From Globodera rostochiensis (taxonomy: Eukaryota; Nematoda; Chromadorea; Rhabditida; Heteroderidae): DNA of 64,000 bases. Location: NCBI GenBank assembly GCA_018350325.1, contig JAEVLN010000003.1, positions 2,947,101 to 3,011,100 on the forward strand, read 5' to 3'. Position numbers and translations under genes: made by a program. Under the pieces are notes generated by a model. That model saw only the letters and a program-made list of their open reading frames with translations. It was not told the DNA's origin and searched no databases. The number at the start of each line of letters is the position of its first letter. Position 1 is the first letter of the stretch. Shown one piece after another: positions 52,924 to 63,790 of the stretch.

Positions 52924-54115
52924 CTAAAAACCATGGGGGGGGGACCCTTTGACAAAGATTTATGGAAAATATTCCTTTATTCTAAAATTGTCTGAAAATA
53001 TGTTATTTGATGCACTGATTACAATTCGTCAATAGAAAGTTTAAATCGGTTTTTGAATTGGCTGAAATTTTTGAAAATTAAGCAAAACGATTTTTTAATT
53101 AGATAACACAAAAGCTGGCTGGGTAGGGGAAAAGTTAGATAGTAAGCTGTTGGCGGGCGCGGTATATCTAGCTTCTGTCACTCAAAGTTGTTTTTCCTTA
53201 ACAAATCACGGGCGCAATTGTTCTATTCATTTTTATGTTATCCGTAAATTGAATGAGTAAAAGTCGGCTCAAAATGTCTATTAAAATGTTAATAAATTTA
53301 TTTTTGATTGAATTTCTTTGCTTTATAATTTTTGTTGCTAAATTTTTAAGAGCAAAGAATGAAATGCAAAAAATGAACGAATCGCTTCAGTCTGTCCAAG
53401 CAAATGGTCGCCGCCGAATTCAATTGGTAATTCAATAGAAATTCCCCGTCTTTTCTATTTGCCCGAATGACAATTTATGTCTTCAATAAAATCAAATGTA
53501 ATATTTATCATTTTCATAAATGAGACAGGGCTCTCAGATCACCTTCGAGAAAAAAAATATGGCAACCGGCTTCAAAAATTTGGTATTTTTTGGCATCGAG
53601 GAATCAAAAATATGGCTTTTTTATGGCAATTTTCCAAAATTATGGTATTTATTATCATTTTCATAAATGACAAATGTTGCGGACACTTTGCACCGTCAAA
53701 CGACGAAATTAAGTCGAACAATGACAAAGAATCCACGGCTGATCAGGAGGAAGAACAAACGAAGCTCGATCAATTGAAAGTAGTTTTGGAAATAGCGATT
53801 TAACTGTCGCTGTGCCTTTTTATTTAAATATATTTTGTAAATTTTCAGAATTTAAATTTGTTTAATTTAGCCTTTGCGTGAAAAGATCAAGGAATTCGAA
53901 TTGTTGAAGGATATGAACGATGTAATTTGCACAGATCCTATCGAATCGGGAATTATTAGAGGGTGGGGGATTTTTAGAGAGTGGGGGATTACAAGAGTGT
54001 TTACTAGAGACCGGGTTTGAGCTTCGAGCGATCTCGTGACGAGACATGCTCGCCAAAATTGTGCGTTTCTTGAAGGCGCCGCCTTTTCCTTTAGAAATCC
54101 ATCTTTTTGTGGTTT

Positions 54116-54914
54116 ATGGAGACCCAAAAAAGTCCTCGGGGGACCAAAATTAAAAGAAAGCGTAGGAATTTTGAGTTTAAATTGTTGAATAAAAGGTCAA
54201 TTAACGAATTGATTGACTTTAATTTGCAGGAACAAATGTTTCACGTCAATTTTTTTAGGGGCAAAATCTGCCGCGGCGACGAATGGTTTGGCTCGGAAGC
54301 CCTGCAGCGCCATTGGGACAGTCACTTTATGAGCGGTTCTTCGCCTCTTCAGGTACAGTACCAAAACAACTCAAATATTTTTTAATAAATATAAAAATAG
54401 CTATTTATCTAATTAACGTTTTTTTGGAATTCTCAAAAAAGAAAATTTCTCGAAAAATTGTCTTTTGAATTTTCAAGAATTTCATGCAATTAGGGATGAA
54501 AAATTGCGGAGTAAGATCACTCAACATTTGACAAATATGAATTAAATAATCGTTGATTTAGTCCACCCAAAAAATGAAGATTTGAAAAATCGAAATAAAT
54601 TTTAGAAATTGTTTTCTACCACCCCATAGATGTTCATAGAAAGTTCATTTAAGCCTTGCGTTCAGCTGAACAGCTCCGACTTCGGCGTGCCGTCGTCCAC
54701 TTCCAATGGCATTTCAAATGAAGTGGACAATTACTTCTTTATATGCTTAGACCAGTCCGTTCTGAGTATGGCTGAGAAGGCGGAGAATCTTTGCGCGGGT
54801 TACCATGCCGAATGTGTGGCGGCGTCGCATTTGTCGGAACGCCAAGGCATGCGCGACGTTATGCTCCTGCAATGTTCAGCGACGGATGGGCAGGGGGAAC
54901 AGAACGAAGACTGA
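54116..54914 (+). CDS. Hypothetical protein, two exons
   Basis: Exons 54116-54352 and 54630-54914 (GT-AG, phase 0) give 173 residues. The N terminus is strongly basic (KIKRKRRNFEFK, a possible nuclear signal); the middle has FFRGKICRGDEWFGSEALQR, the second exon QLNSSDFGVPSSTSNG and a cysteine/histidine cluster LCAGYHAECVAASH. Exon 2 has clear coding character (GC-rich third positions, no stops). I do not recognise the family. A first exon further upstream cannot be excluded because the region 53.9-54.1 kb is rearranged. Confidence 0.5.
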
Positions 54915-54919
54915 CGGCG

Positions 54920-55380
54920 GTGTACTGCTCGCTAAGAATCGGAAAAGTTGATCCGATTTAATTATTTCTTTAACAATTCGCCACATCCTTTAATGCCTAA
55001 ATGGCAAACTCAATGTCCAAATAAACGTTCTGAAACTTGTAGCAATCAATTCTTATCAGAAAACATTGTGTATGGTTTGGGAGTGTCCCCATTGGCCAAA
55101 AAAAGGTAAAAAATAAAAGGGAATTTCAAAATTTATTCTCAAAAATTGCCATTTCATTCTTTCTATCAAACCTCTTTTAAACCCCAATACGAATTTGGGT
55201 TTCGGGCTCGGTTTATACGCAAATTTACCCACAATAAAAGCCCGAAATAGGCAATAAAACCCGAAAAAAAGCCAAAATAGGCCTTCCCCCCGGCTCTTCT
55301 CCGATGTTGGCCATTCGTTTGTATCGGCCAATTTTCCCGCCGCCCCCCCACATATTTTAACCCTTTCATTCTTTGCACCA
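54920..55380. other. No gene recognised
   Basis: 3' flank of the 54.1 kb gene and the beginning of the duplicated pyrimidine-rich segment (a CTTCTCCGATGTTGGCCATT block already occurs at 55293). Confidence 0.35.
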
Positions 55381-56085
55381 GGGCCAATAATCAGTTTTCA
55401 CCATTTCTTTCCATAAACATTGTCATTGCATCTTCCCCCCCCTCTCCCTACCCCCCCCCCCCGCTTCCCCCACCCTTCCCCCCCCCCCCTCCACGCCCCT
55501 TCCCCCCCCCCCCCCCACACTTCATTAAACCGCCCTACTATTCCATCCATTCATTCTTCCCTCCGGCACTTCTCCGATGTTGGCCATTCGTTTGTATCGG
55601 ACAATCTTCCTGCCGCCCACTCCCCCACATATTTGCCCCCCCCCATTCATTCTTTGCATCTTTTGCCCTTCCCCCACTTACATTTTGTTTGTCCAGTGTC
55701 CTCTCCGGGGACAAAACGACCCAACTTTTCCGTCACATTTCACTTCTTTCTCATTGGCCATCCTCCTCTCCATACGGTACCAATTCTGTCAATTTCGTTA
55801 AATACCGGATATTTCAATGTTTTCCTCAAAAGTCCGGAATCCGGTCACATCTCTGGTGTACACCACTATCCCTCCCTCCCCCATTCATTTTCATCACCAA
55901 TTGTGCTTCGGCTTCCAAACCCTTTCTGCCACGCCCGGGGGGATCAACCAATACAAATCCCCTCCCCCCTTCTGCTGGGCCTTTCGGGGTTCGTTCATTT
56001 GTTTTTTGCTCTCTCTCCATTTTTGCCCGCAAAATATTAAATTCATCCCAGGGGCGCTAGCTGTTTTAATCTTTTACGTTGAAAA
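55380..56085. promoter_or_regulatory. Pyrimidine-rich segment upstream of gene B (copy of 43080-43745)
   Basis: Same ordered blocks as upstream of gene A, with several long C runs at 55437-55515. Unlike in gene A, it is separated from the coding region by about 900 bp of unrelated sequence (56.1-56.98 kb). Confidence 0.45.
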
Positions 56086-56089
56086 GTCG

Positions 56090-56990
56090 CATAGCAAAAT
56101 TTTAAAAATTGAAAACAAAATTTGATTCCACTTAATAAAATCCAAATTTATAGTACCTTTACTTTGAAGATGATTGATTCAGCAGTTTTAGAGTGTTTTC
56201 AAATACTTTTTGGCCCAGAGTTTGGGTATTTCCAAAATTTCTGAAACAATTTTTATAGTTTTGTCCCATCCAACAAAAGGTTTGGGCCTATTTTATGCAA
56301 ATCCACTTGCCCTCAAGTCTGGGGGGGGGGCGGACAATGAAAACACCAAAATGCGTTGACACGATAATATTAGGGCCCAAAGAGATCGCCAAAGGCGATA
56401 ATATTTTGTCACATCTACAATGAATGAATTGGCCCCCGGGGGGGGGGCCCCGGGGGGGGCGGCAATGAATGAATTGGCCCCCCCGGGGGGGGGCGTGGGA
56501 TGATCCGATCCCTTGGGGCAATAAACAAATGGCCGCCGCAAGCAACACATCGCTTAAGGCGATGTGTATGTGAGAAGAAATTTGTGCCTTTTTCCTTTTA
56601 TTTTGTTGTTTATTTACCTTTTTTTTGTGTGGGCCCCGGGGGCAGCAATAAATGGCCCCGGAGCGGTCGGCGCAAAACATTGCAACACATTGCTTAAGGC
56701 GATGTATGGTGTGAAGATTTTGTGTTTTTTTCCTTTTATTTTATTGTTTATTTTACCTTTTTTTTCGTGTTTGGCCCAGGCTTTGTTCCGATGTTATAAC
56801 TTTTTTTTGTTTTTTATTACGTTTCTTTTTTTAATGTTTTTTAACTACATAAATTGAGTGTATACAAATGATTTAATTGGTTAAATTTTGAAACAAACCA
56901 ACTTAAAAATTTCAAGAGGCTTCCGGTCCACAAAAAAGTGTCTTAATTTTTCGGCGCGAAACTCCTTGTCATCATATCATATTTACAACA
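56090..56990. repeat. Insertion between upstream segment and gene B, with two direct repeats
   Basis: AATGAATGAATTGGCCCCC occurs twice at 56417-56485, between poly-G/C runs. A larger unit of about 145 bp is duplicated: GCTTAAGGCGATGT...TTTTCCTTTTATTTT...TTTACCTTTTTTTT at 56550-56640 and again at 56692-56780. No gene was seen. Confidence 0.55.
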
Positions 56991-56994
56991 AACG

Positions 56995-59900
56995 ATGAAT
57001 TCGCGAACCTCCTCAAGCGCCAGTTTCGATTTGGTGGCACAAAATGAAAATGGTAAAAAAGTGTTAATTTGTGAATACAAAATCAAATTTAATATTATTT
57101 AATTTTTAATGACAGATGTGGCTGACAATTTGAACAGTCAAAACGACAAAATCGAGCCGTCCAATGACAAAGAATCCACTGCTGATCAACCGGAGAAGGA
57201 ACAAAAAAAGTCCGATCAATTGGAAGTGAGTTTTATTTTTGAGCACGGATTAACGATTTTTAAACTGTAATTGTTTGGAATTAAAGGAAATGAAGCAGGG
57301 AGAAGTGATGGAGGAATTTAAGAAACAGCAGCAACACAACGTTGACGAGTCCGCAAAAATGGAGGAGTTTAAGAAACAGCAGCAACACAACGTTGACGAG
57401 TCCGCAAAGATGGAGGAGTTTCAGAAACAGCAGCAACACAACGTTGACGAGTCCGCAAAGATGGAGGAGTTTCAGAAACAGCAGCAACACAACGTTGACG
57501 AGCCCGCAAAGATGGAGGAGTTTCAGAAACAGCAGCAGCGCAACATTGACGAGTCCGCAAAGATGGAGGAGTTTCAGAAACAGCAGCAACACAACATTGA
57601 CGAGTCCGTAAAGATAGAGCAATTAAACACGGATCAGTTGCAAAGTGATCAGAAGGCATTGCTTGAAAGACGACAACAATGGAGTGCACCGATTGATCAA
57701 GTGGGTTTGAACTTTAAAGGGAGTTGTGTTGGATGGAACCGAATCGGGGACAAAAAAAGTCCCGGTCAAAAAATGGAGCCAATTATGGTAAAATAACAGT
57801 ACAGTACAGTGGTCTTATGCTCGTCTCGTGGTTAAAGCAAACCATGGTTAAGGCAACAGTGAAGCTAACCGTGGTTTACTGGCTGCGGGCGTTAACATAT
57901 TTAAAAATATTTTTTTTTTAACAAAAATAAATGCTTAACCACGCCTCGAGTTGTGGTTAAAAACTCTTAAGAAAACATAAACCACGGGTTAGATGAGGGG
58001 GTTAACATTCCGCTAACCATGGTTATGTTAAGGAGGAACAAACCGTGGAAATGGAACCAAGTTAAGCCTTAAGCATGGTTAATAATAAGAAGATGAGCAT
58101 AAGATTATGCAAGTTTTAACCGTGGCTTACGTCATTAACCACGGTTTAGCGCGCTTAACCACGAGACGAGCATGAAGCCCCAGAGTTAAGCATGACATTA
58201 ATTTAAATTAAATAATTAAAGGGAACGAGTCAACTAAAGGGCGAACGGAGTGCAAAGATGGCGGAGGAGTATCAGAAAGAGCAGCAACACAATATTGACT
58301 CGTTGACTGAAGCACAAAAGGGAAATGGTAGGGCAATTGTTGTTTAATTTAAATCTATTAAAATTGTAATAATTTTATTTTGAAAAGTGAAAATTGGTGG
58401 CAAAAAGGGCAAGATTGAGAATCAACCAACATTCGGGACTTTATTTTTAGATCTTTTTCGAATTGCGGGCGCAATTGTTCTGCTTATTTTCATCATTTAT
58501 GCGGTCAATCAATTGAATGCGCAAAAGGACTATCGTTTTAAAATGAATGGTAAATGTATTAAAATAGTTAACAAAATTATTTTTGATTGTTTTTTTTAAA
58601 AATTTCAGAGCAAATGAATGAAATGCGACTGGAAATGGCTGAATCTCTGAAGTCTGTCAAAGCGATGGTCGTCGCCGAATTGGAAAATGGTAAAAAAGGA
58701 AATTTTGTTTCGAAAATTGGAAATCCCTCCGTCTTTTAGTCATCTTTTTAGCATTAAATTTAGAAAAATAAATAAGCATTATAGAAGCCGAGGCCCTAAG
58801 GCTCGAGACTCAAAAACCCGAGAAATTTCTCGAGTTGAGACCGAGACTTTCGAACAGCGCTACTAAATGCTGTGTTATTATTGGCCCGGCGGGGGAACTC
58901 TCCCAAAAGAAGCCCCGGGGGGGGGGGGAATGCCGGTTCCGTCAATTTCTAACAAAACAAATTTAAATTGTGTCAAAATTTAATATTCAAAGGCTTTAAA
59001 CATTTTTTGAGAGTTGCAATCTCGCCTTTTCTGCCCCGAACATTCGTATTCTGCCCCATAATTTATTTAAAAATTGTTTTTAAATTATATTTCCAAAACA
59101 TAGGAAACTTTTCCATGGCTGCTCATGAGGAGGAGAAACAAACGAAGCTCGAGGAATTGAAAGTGAGTTTTGTTCTTTGTCAAGGAAAATAGCGATTTTA
59201 CTGTCTTTGTCAGATCCAAAATATATTTGATTCAATTTAAGATATTTAAGAATTTAAACTTTTTTAAATTTAGCTTTTGCGTGAAAAGATCAAGCAATTT
59301 GAATTGGAATTGAAGCGCATGAAAGAAATTGGTAACAACATTTAAACGTTCCTTAAAATATTTGTTACCCAATCTTCTGGACTTTTACACAGATCCTTAT
59401 CGAATCGCGGGGGCAATTGCTTTATTTATTTTTATCATTTACGCGGTTCATCGATTGGTCAACAAATTCGCCGAATTGGAGAAGCAGAAAGTGTCAAATG
59501 CCAACAAATTCGCCGAATTGGAGGAGCAGAAAGTGTCAAATGCCAACAAATTCGCCGAATTGGAGGAGCAGAAAGTGTCAAATGCCAACAAATTCGCCGA
59601 ATTGGAGGAGCAGAAACAGTCAAATGCCAACAAATTCGCCGAATTGGAGGAGCAGAAAGTGTCAAATGCCAACAAATTCGCCGAATTGGAGGAGCAGAAA
59701 ATGTCAAATGCCAACAAATTCGCCGAATTGGAGGAGCAGAAAATGTCAAATGCCAACAAATTCGCCGAATTGGAGGAGCAGAAACAGTCAAATGCCAAAA
59801 AATTCGCCGAATTGGAGGAGCATCAGAAACAACAGCAACAGAACATCGACGCGTTGACTGAAGCACAAAAGCGAAATGGTAGGGGCAATTGTTGTTTAAT

Positions 59901-60747
59901 TTAAATGCTTTCTTTTCCCGTTTTGAAAAATAATGTAAATATATAAATAAATACGATTAATTAGGACTAATCCCACAACAAAATCGATGGAATTCCTCGA
60001 TGTGCCACAAGGACCTGACGCTCAAGCCCGACCGATTGATTGCCAAAAAGAAGCTAGATGCTGATTGGGGTAAACACATTATTCTATTAAAGTGATTTAA
60101 TTAAAAAGATTATGTACATAAAGAGCTCATACCAGTTTTTCCGCTTACTTTTTCCTCTGTCCTTGCTGAAGAGCCAATTTCAAAAGAATTTTTCGGCATT
60201 TCCTACTTCGAAGTGAAAATCTTAAAAAAGGAGTAAGTTAAATAAATAAATAATTATTTTTAAAAAAATCATATTTAGCGGTGAGATTCAAATTGGATTA
60301 GCGAACAAAGAAATGCCATTGGACAAACGCATTGAAGAGCACGCAGGCACTTACGCATACGACAACTATGGACGATTTTGGGGTCACGAGGTCGCGGGAT
60401 GTTTCCACACCCGCAAAGGGCGTCCTTACATCGATGGAAAGCCTTGGTTTTGCGTCGGCGACGTCGTCGGCTGCGGCGTCAATTTGGCAACTCGCCAAAT
60501 CTTTTACACAAAAAATGGAGAACGTTTGGGTGAGAAAGAAAAAGAATTAAATTAAAAGGAAATTTCATTTTTAATAATTCGCTAAGACTTTTTGTCTTAA
60601 CTAATTATGTTTATTTTTGCAGAAACTGCCGGTTTATTTGTCACTTTTGCCGCCGATTTGTTTCCGTGCGTTTCGCTGTATGGCTGTGGCTCCAAAGGCG
60701 TCAAAATTGAAGCGAACTTTGGACCGGACTTTAAATACAAATTCTGA
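56995..60747 (+). CDS. Coiled-coil/TM/SPRY protein gene B, intact
   Basis: Thirteen exons: 56995-57052, 57116-57225, 57287-57700, 58222-58327, 58388-58549, 58609-58689, 59104-59162, 59274-59331, 59393-59878, 59965-60069, 60136-60232, 60279-60529, 60623-60747. All phases agree; 703 residues. Order: short polar N terminus; acidic linker (NDKESTADQ); six 17-residue [10 protein letters not shown] repeats (about 60-165); LKGERSAKM coil; membrane segment 1 ([20 protein letters not shown]); coil; membrane segment 2 ([20 protein letters not shown]); eight 14-residue [14 protein letters not shown] repeats (two heptads each); SPRY ([68 protein letters not shown]). SPRY domains bind partner proteins; the rest suggests a membrane-anchored, oligomeric scaffold (inference). 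No signal peptide. Compared with gene A it lacks about 51 N-terminal residues, so this ATG is the internal Met of A; the real start may lie elsewhere. Confidence 0.85.
57308..57610 (+). repeat. Six 51 bp coding repeats in gene B
   Basis: Same 51 bp unit as at 44312-44620, in frame throughout. Copies 1-2 carry AAG instead of CAG at the fifth codon. Confidence 0.85.
57808..58180. mobile_element. MITE in an intron of gene B
   Basis: ATGCTCGTCTCGTGGTTAA at about 57818 and its exact complement TTAACCACGAGACGAGCAT at about 58157 bound a 340 bp body filled with degenerate GGTTAA/TTAACC(A/C)(C/T)GG motifs. Absent from the matching intron of gene A (44723-44892), which is otherwise homologous, so it is a clean recent insertion. 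Confidence 0.75.
59463..59822 (+). repeat. 42 bp coding repeat (14-residue double heptad) in gene B
   Basis: Eight to nine copies of AACAAATTCGCCGAATTGGA onward, nearly identical at base level, differing mainly at V/M/Q (GTG, ATG, CAG). Gene A has only one such unit (46071-46110), so the array expanded after duplication. Confidence 0.88.
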
Positions 60748-60749
60748 GG

Positions 60750-61915
60750 GGGAAGCCGCGCGGACAGTGAAAAACGATTTATTAAATTTATTTTACTTTG
60801 GGAAGATACGGTCGATTTAAAAGTTTACACATTTTGTTTTCTTTCAGTTTCCATTTTATTAAAGTTTGAGGGTTTTGTCCAAAATATTGAACCATGAAAG
60901 GGCGGAATTTTGCCCTAGAAAGAACCCCGCGGCCATTTGCCGCAACAAAATGTGATCTTAAAGCAAAATTCTCAAAAAAAATATTTAATTTTGAACTAAA
61001 ACTAAAGTTGCACCAGATCCCGATTCCCTATTTTGAACATAAATTAAAAATTTTGCGTAACACGGGTTCTAAAATTAGGGTTGCTCCCGACCCCCGACTT
61101 CCCGCTCCCGAGGGGTCGGGGAGCAACCCTATGTTGAACCTAAATTAAAAAGTTTTCGTAAAAGTCACGGGTTTTTTGGGGTTCGAACTTGGGTCAAGTC
61201 TCGAGTCTCGGTAAATTAGGTCTCTTCTCGAGCATCACTACAACAAGTGATCGGACAGTGAAAATGATTTTTCTTAAGATACTGTAGATGGCTTTTAACA
61301 GTTTACATAGAGGAGTAAGGCTGCTCTCAGCAATTCATATTTACCTATATTTGAATTAGTAATTAAAACTTTTGTGTACAAATTGCGACGGATCTCCGCA
61401 GCGCGGCCGTGTCATCGGTGGACGAACTATGCAGCCGATGAGGCGCGGAGTACGCGGCATTTTCACATCCAAGAAAGTGCCAAAACGCTATTTGAGTCCC
61501 GAATTTTCTTTAGGTAATTTCAAATTGGAAATAAAATTTTAGAAAATCCCATTTTAATGAGTTTGAAGTTTACTTCTGGATCGATTTGTCAGCTCTGTCG
61601 AAATAAATGTTTGGGAGTGTCTTTCCCCTAAAATTGTAAATTCGTCGATTTTAGATTGTTGAGATTATATTTACACATTATAAAATAATCCCTAAAATTG
61701 TAAAATCGTTGATTATTCAAATTGTTTATTAATTTACCCATTATAAAATAATTAGCTTCAGTTACATTTGCGTCACTCTTCTGCTTCATTAGTTAAATTA
61801 AACAAGGAAAAAGCGATAAACCTAATCCGACAAAATACAATAATCATTAAAAGGTGTAAACATGACAACAGATGTGAACTTTAAACTTTCATATTATTGT
61901 TGAAGTCATAAATTT
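60750..61915. other. Intergenic, with a small hairpin element
   Basis: 61076-61131 is TAGGGTTGCTCCCGACCCC ... GGGGTCGGGGAGCAACCCTA, a 19 bp inverted repeat with a short loop; the start TAGGGTTG matches the hAT element at 36899. Flanks contain a duplicated GAACATAAATTAAAAA / GAACCTAAATTAAAAA stretch. Otherwise AT-rich with no gene seen. Confidence 0.45.
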
Positions 61916-61919
61916 CGTG

Positions 61920-62744
61920 ATGGAGCTGTTCTTCTTCCGTCATGCCGAGTACGAACGGCTGTACAACTGCACGGGGCTGGACATTGACTCGATTCCACTG
62001 GAGCGTCGGCAGTTTGTGCCGGAGTCAATCGCTAAGTTTGGCGTTGTCCTTTCCGAAATGGGCGCCGTGCAAATTCGGGTCATTATTGTTTTTGATAACT
62101 TTTAAATCTGATCCTTGATCACCAGGAAGGATCCTTGATCACCAGGAAGGATCCTTGATCACCAGGAAGGATCCTTGATCACCAGCAGGGATAAGAGATT
62201 TATTTTTGCTCATAAACCCGGCTTTCGGGGTCCGGCACTTTTTCAGACCAATTTAGACGCCTTCATTTTGATATTTTTCAAGTCTAAAAATAATCTTATC
62301 CCTGTTGTGATCACTTTTTTAGATTTTTGCTCAAGTGTTTTTGATCTCCATGATTAACACTTTTGCCGGCTTTCTTTACTTTTACATGCAAAACAACAAT
62401 GTCAACCAGTGGATGATTACCCTCGTCGAATTTGCTTGGTCAAAAACATTTTTAACAAATTTTCTTTGATTTTTTTTGTTCCTTTAGGTTACACATTCAT
62501 GGTAATATCGGCAATTCTTTTTGTTTTGTTTTTATTTAACTAATTAAAATTTTTTATCCCCCAAGGATTTCCTCCGGTCATTTATTTGGCGTTCAATAAA
62601 ACCATACGCGCGGATTGCCGTCTGATGTTCGTGAAACTGTTCCAGCGTTACCGTATAGGCCACATCGGCGGGGTTACTGTAGTTCATCAACCGGTAACAA
62701 ACCTGACGAACGGAGCTTCTCCCAACTGTGAGTTCTGCTTGTGA
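61920..62744 (+). pseudogene. srt-like seven-transmembrane chemoreceptor, internally deleted
   Basis: The first exon 61920-62078 reads MELFFFRHAEYERLYNCTG and DIDSIPLERRQ, the N-terminal pattern I associate with nematode srt (serpentine class T) receptors. Exons 62323-62438, 62488-62501 and 62566-62744 read the end of such a receptor: IFAQVFLISMINTFAGFLYF (TM6), WLHIHGFPPVIYLAFNKTIR (TM7) and a short tail; phases agree. TM1-TM5, normally about 200 residues, are missing; the gap (62079-62322) holds a 20 bp repeat instead. The product would not be a working receptor. These G-protein-coupled receptors act in sensory neurons. Confidence 0.6.
62108..62187. repeat. Four copies of a 20 bp repeat
   Basis: GATCCTTGATCACCAGGAAG repeated four times, the last copy varied (CAGCAGG). 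Lies exactly where the middle of the srt-like gene is missing. Confidence 0.9.
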
Positions 62745-62869
62745 TCTCGAACAAATCTCGATTGTTTAATTTTTTTTCGCGACTTTTCGAGATTCTCGAT
62801 CAAAATCTCGATCTGAATTATAAGGAGTTTATTTCCAATAAATCAGTTAAATGCTCAGAACTGGATCCA

Positions 62870-63350
62870 ATCAAATAATATGAAATGCTGAAAGTGAGCG
62901 TCTTCCGCGACGGCCGGACTTATTGTAAATGATCTGAAAGAGCAGGGATCTCAGAATGCCCTTGTTTATGGCAAATGTTATAATTTTGGAATTTGACAAC
63001 AATTTCCACTTGCTGTTGTTTCTGATACTCCTCCAACATCTTTGCACTCAGTTCGCCCTTCAGTTGACTCGTTCCCTTTAATTATTTAATTAAGAATTCC
63101 GATTTTAAATTGGCATATTTGTCTATATTTCCCACCTTTTCAAAATCTTTTTTCGAACTGTTTCCTAATTCGTCCATTCAAATAATATAAAATGCTGAAA
63201 GTGAGCGCCTTCCGCGACGGCCGGACTTATTGTAAATGATCTGAAAGAGCAGGGATCTCAGAATGCCCTATCTTTAACTTGCTGTTGTTTCTGATACTCC
63301 TCCACCATATTTGCTTTGCACTCAGTTCGCCCTTCAGTTGCTTTATAATG
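62870..63350 (-). pseudogene. Twice-repeated coiled-coil exon fragments
   Basis: 62876-63080 and 63186-63350 are direct repeats (shared CTGAAAGTGAGCG, CTTCCGCGACGGCCGGACTT, GGGATCTCAGAATGCCC). The minus strand of each contains an exon-like piece SQLKGELSAKMLEEYQKQQQ matching exon 4 of genes A and B. No intact frame. Confidence 0.55.
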
Positions 63351-63499
63351 GGCTCTAGAAGCTCCAAACAAAGCTAAAAACATCATTTATGTTATTTATA
63401 CGCTGTTCCGAGTGCGCAAAAAAAATGGATTTTCATATAAATCGTGGCCCTAGAAATAATAAATGAAGTTTTTGTCGAAGACAGAATAAAGTGATCAAT

Positions 63500-63790
63500 T
63501 GAAACGAGCTTCTGCTGGTCCTCATTTAATCAGCCAAATGAAAGAACAGAATGCTCTGCTCGTCAAACTGGAGCTGTATCAGAAAGAACAGCAGCTGAAC
63601 ATTGTCCACTTGCAGAAGACAGTTGTCACGTTGAGAGAAATTGTTAAATTTCGGTCTCAAATTTTGTTCATTTTCTTTTTTTGCTTTATATTTTAAAAAA
63701 CCTATATTTCCTTAGGGCTAACACAACAAAATCGATGGGATTCCACGGCATGTCACGACAAACTGCACTTTTTAAGCCCGGTCAAATCAG
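63500..63790 (+). pseudogene. Fragment of gene A/B: coiled-coil and first SPRY exon
   Basis: 63541-63650 reads KLELYQKEQQLNIVHLQKTVVTLRE, matching exon 11 of gene A; 63718-63790 (acceptor CCTTAG) reads [19 protein letters not shown], matching the SPRY-opening exon. Homology breaks at about 63785 (AAGCCCGGTC), where minus-strand coiled-coil sequence begins. Confidence 0.6.

Larger units (their letters stand above)
50933..53980 (+). pseudogene. Decayed member C of the coiled-coil/TM family (no SPRY)
   Basis: Open, splice-bounded exons remain at 51623-51709 (ARIEQLNQQYTEL...KLDQLE), 51778-51889 (PLPEQQPKQIVKQLEGMEED), 52034-52257 ([20 protein letters not shown], then highly charged coiled coil) and 52474-52626 (MNQLKGEVITKMEEYQQQQN, ending ALGAPIDR as in genes A and B), with an isolated related exon at 50933. 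After that only relics appear: a membrane segment with a stop (GAIVLFIFM, 53205), a broken MNESLQSVQA exon (53365), a decayed KESTADQ exon (53700-53780) and LREKIKEFEL (53875). No start codon and no SPRY exons were found. Confidence 0.6.

Noticed and set aside
59448..59866. Minus-strand and alternative plus-strand repeats opposite the FAELEEQK array
   Set aside because: Antisense and off-frame reading of the 42 bp repeat; only the FAELEEQK frame continues into exons on both sides.
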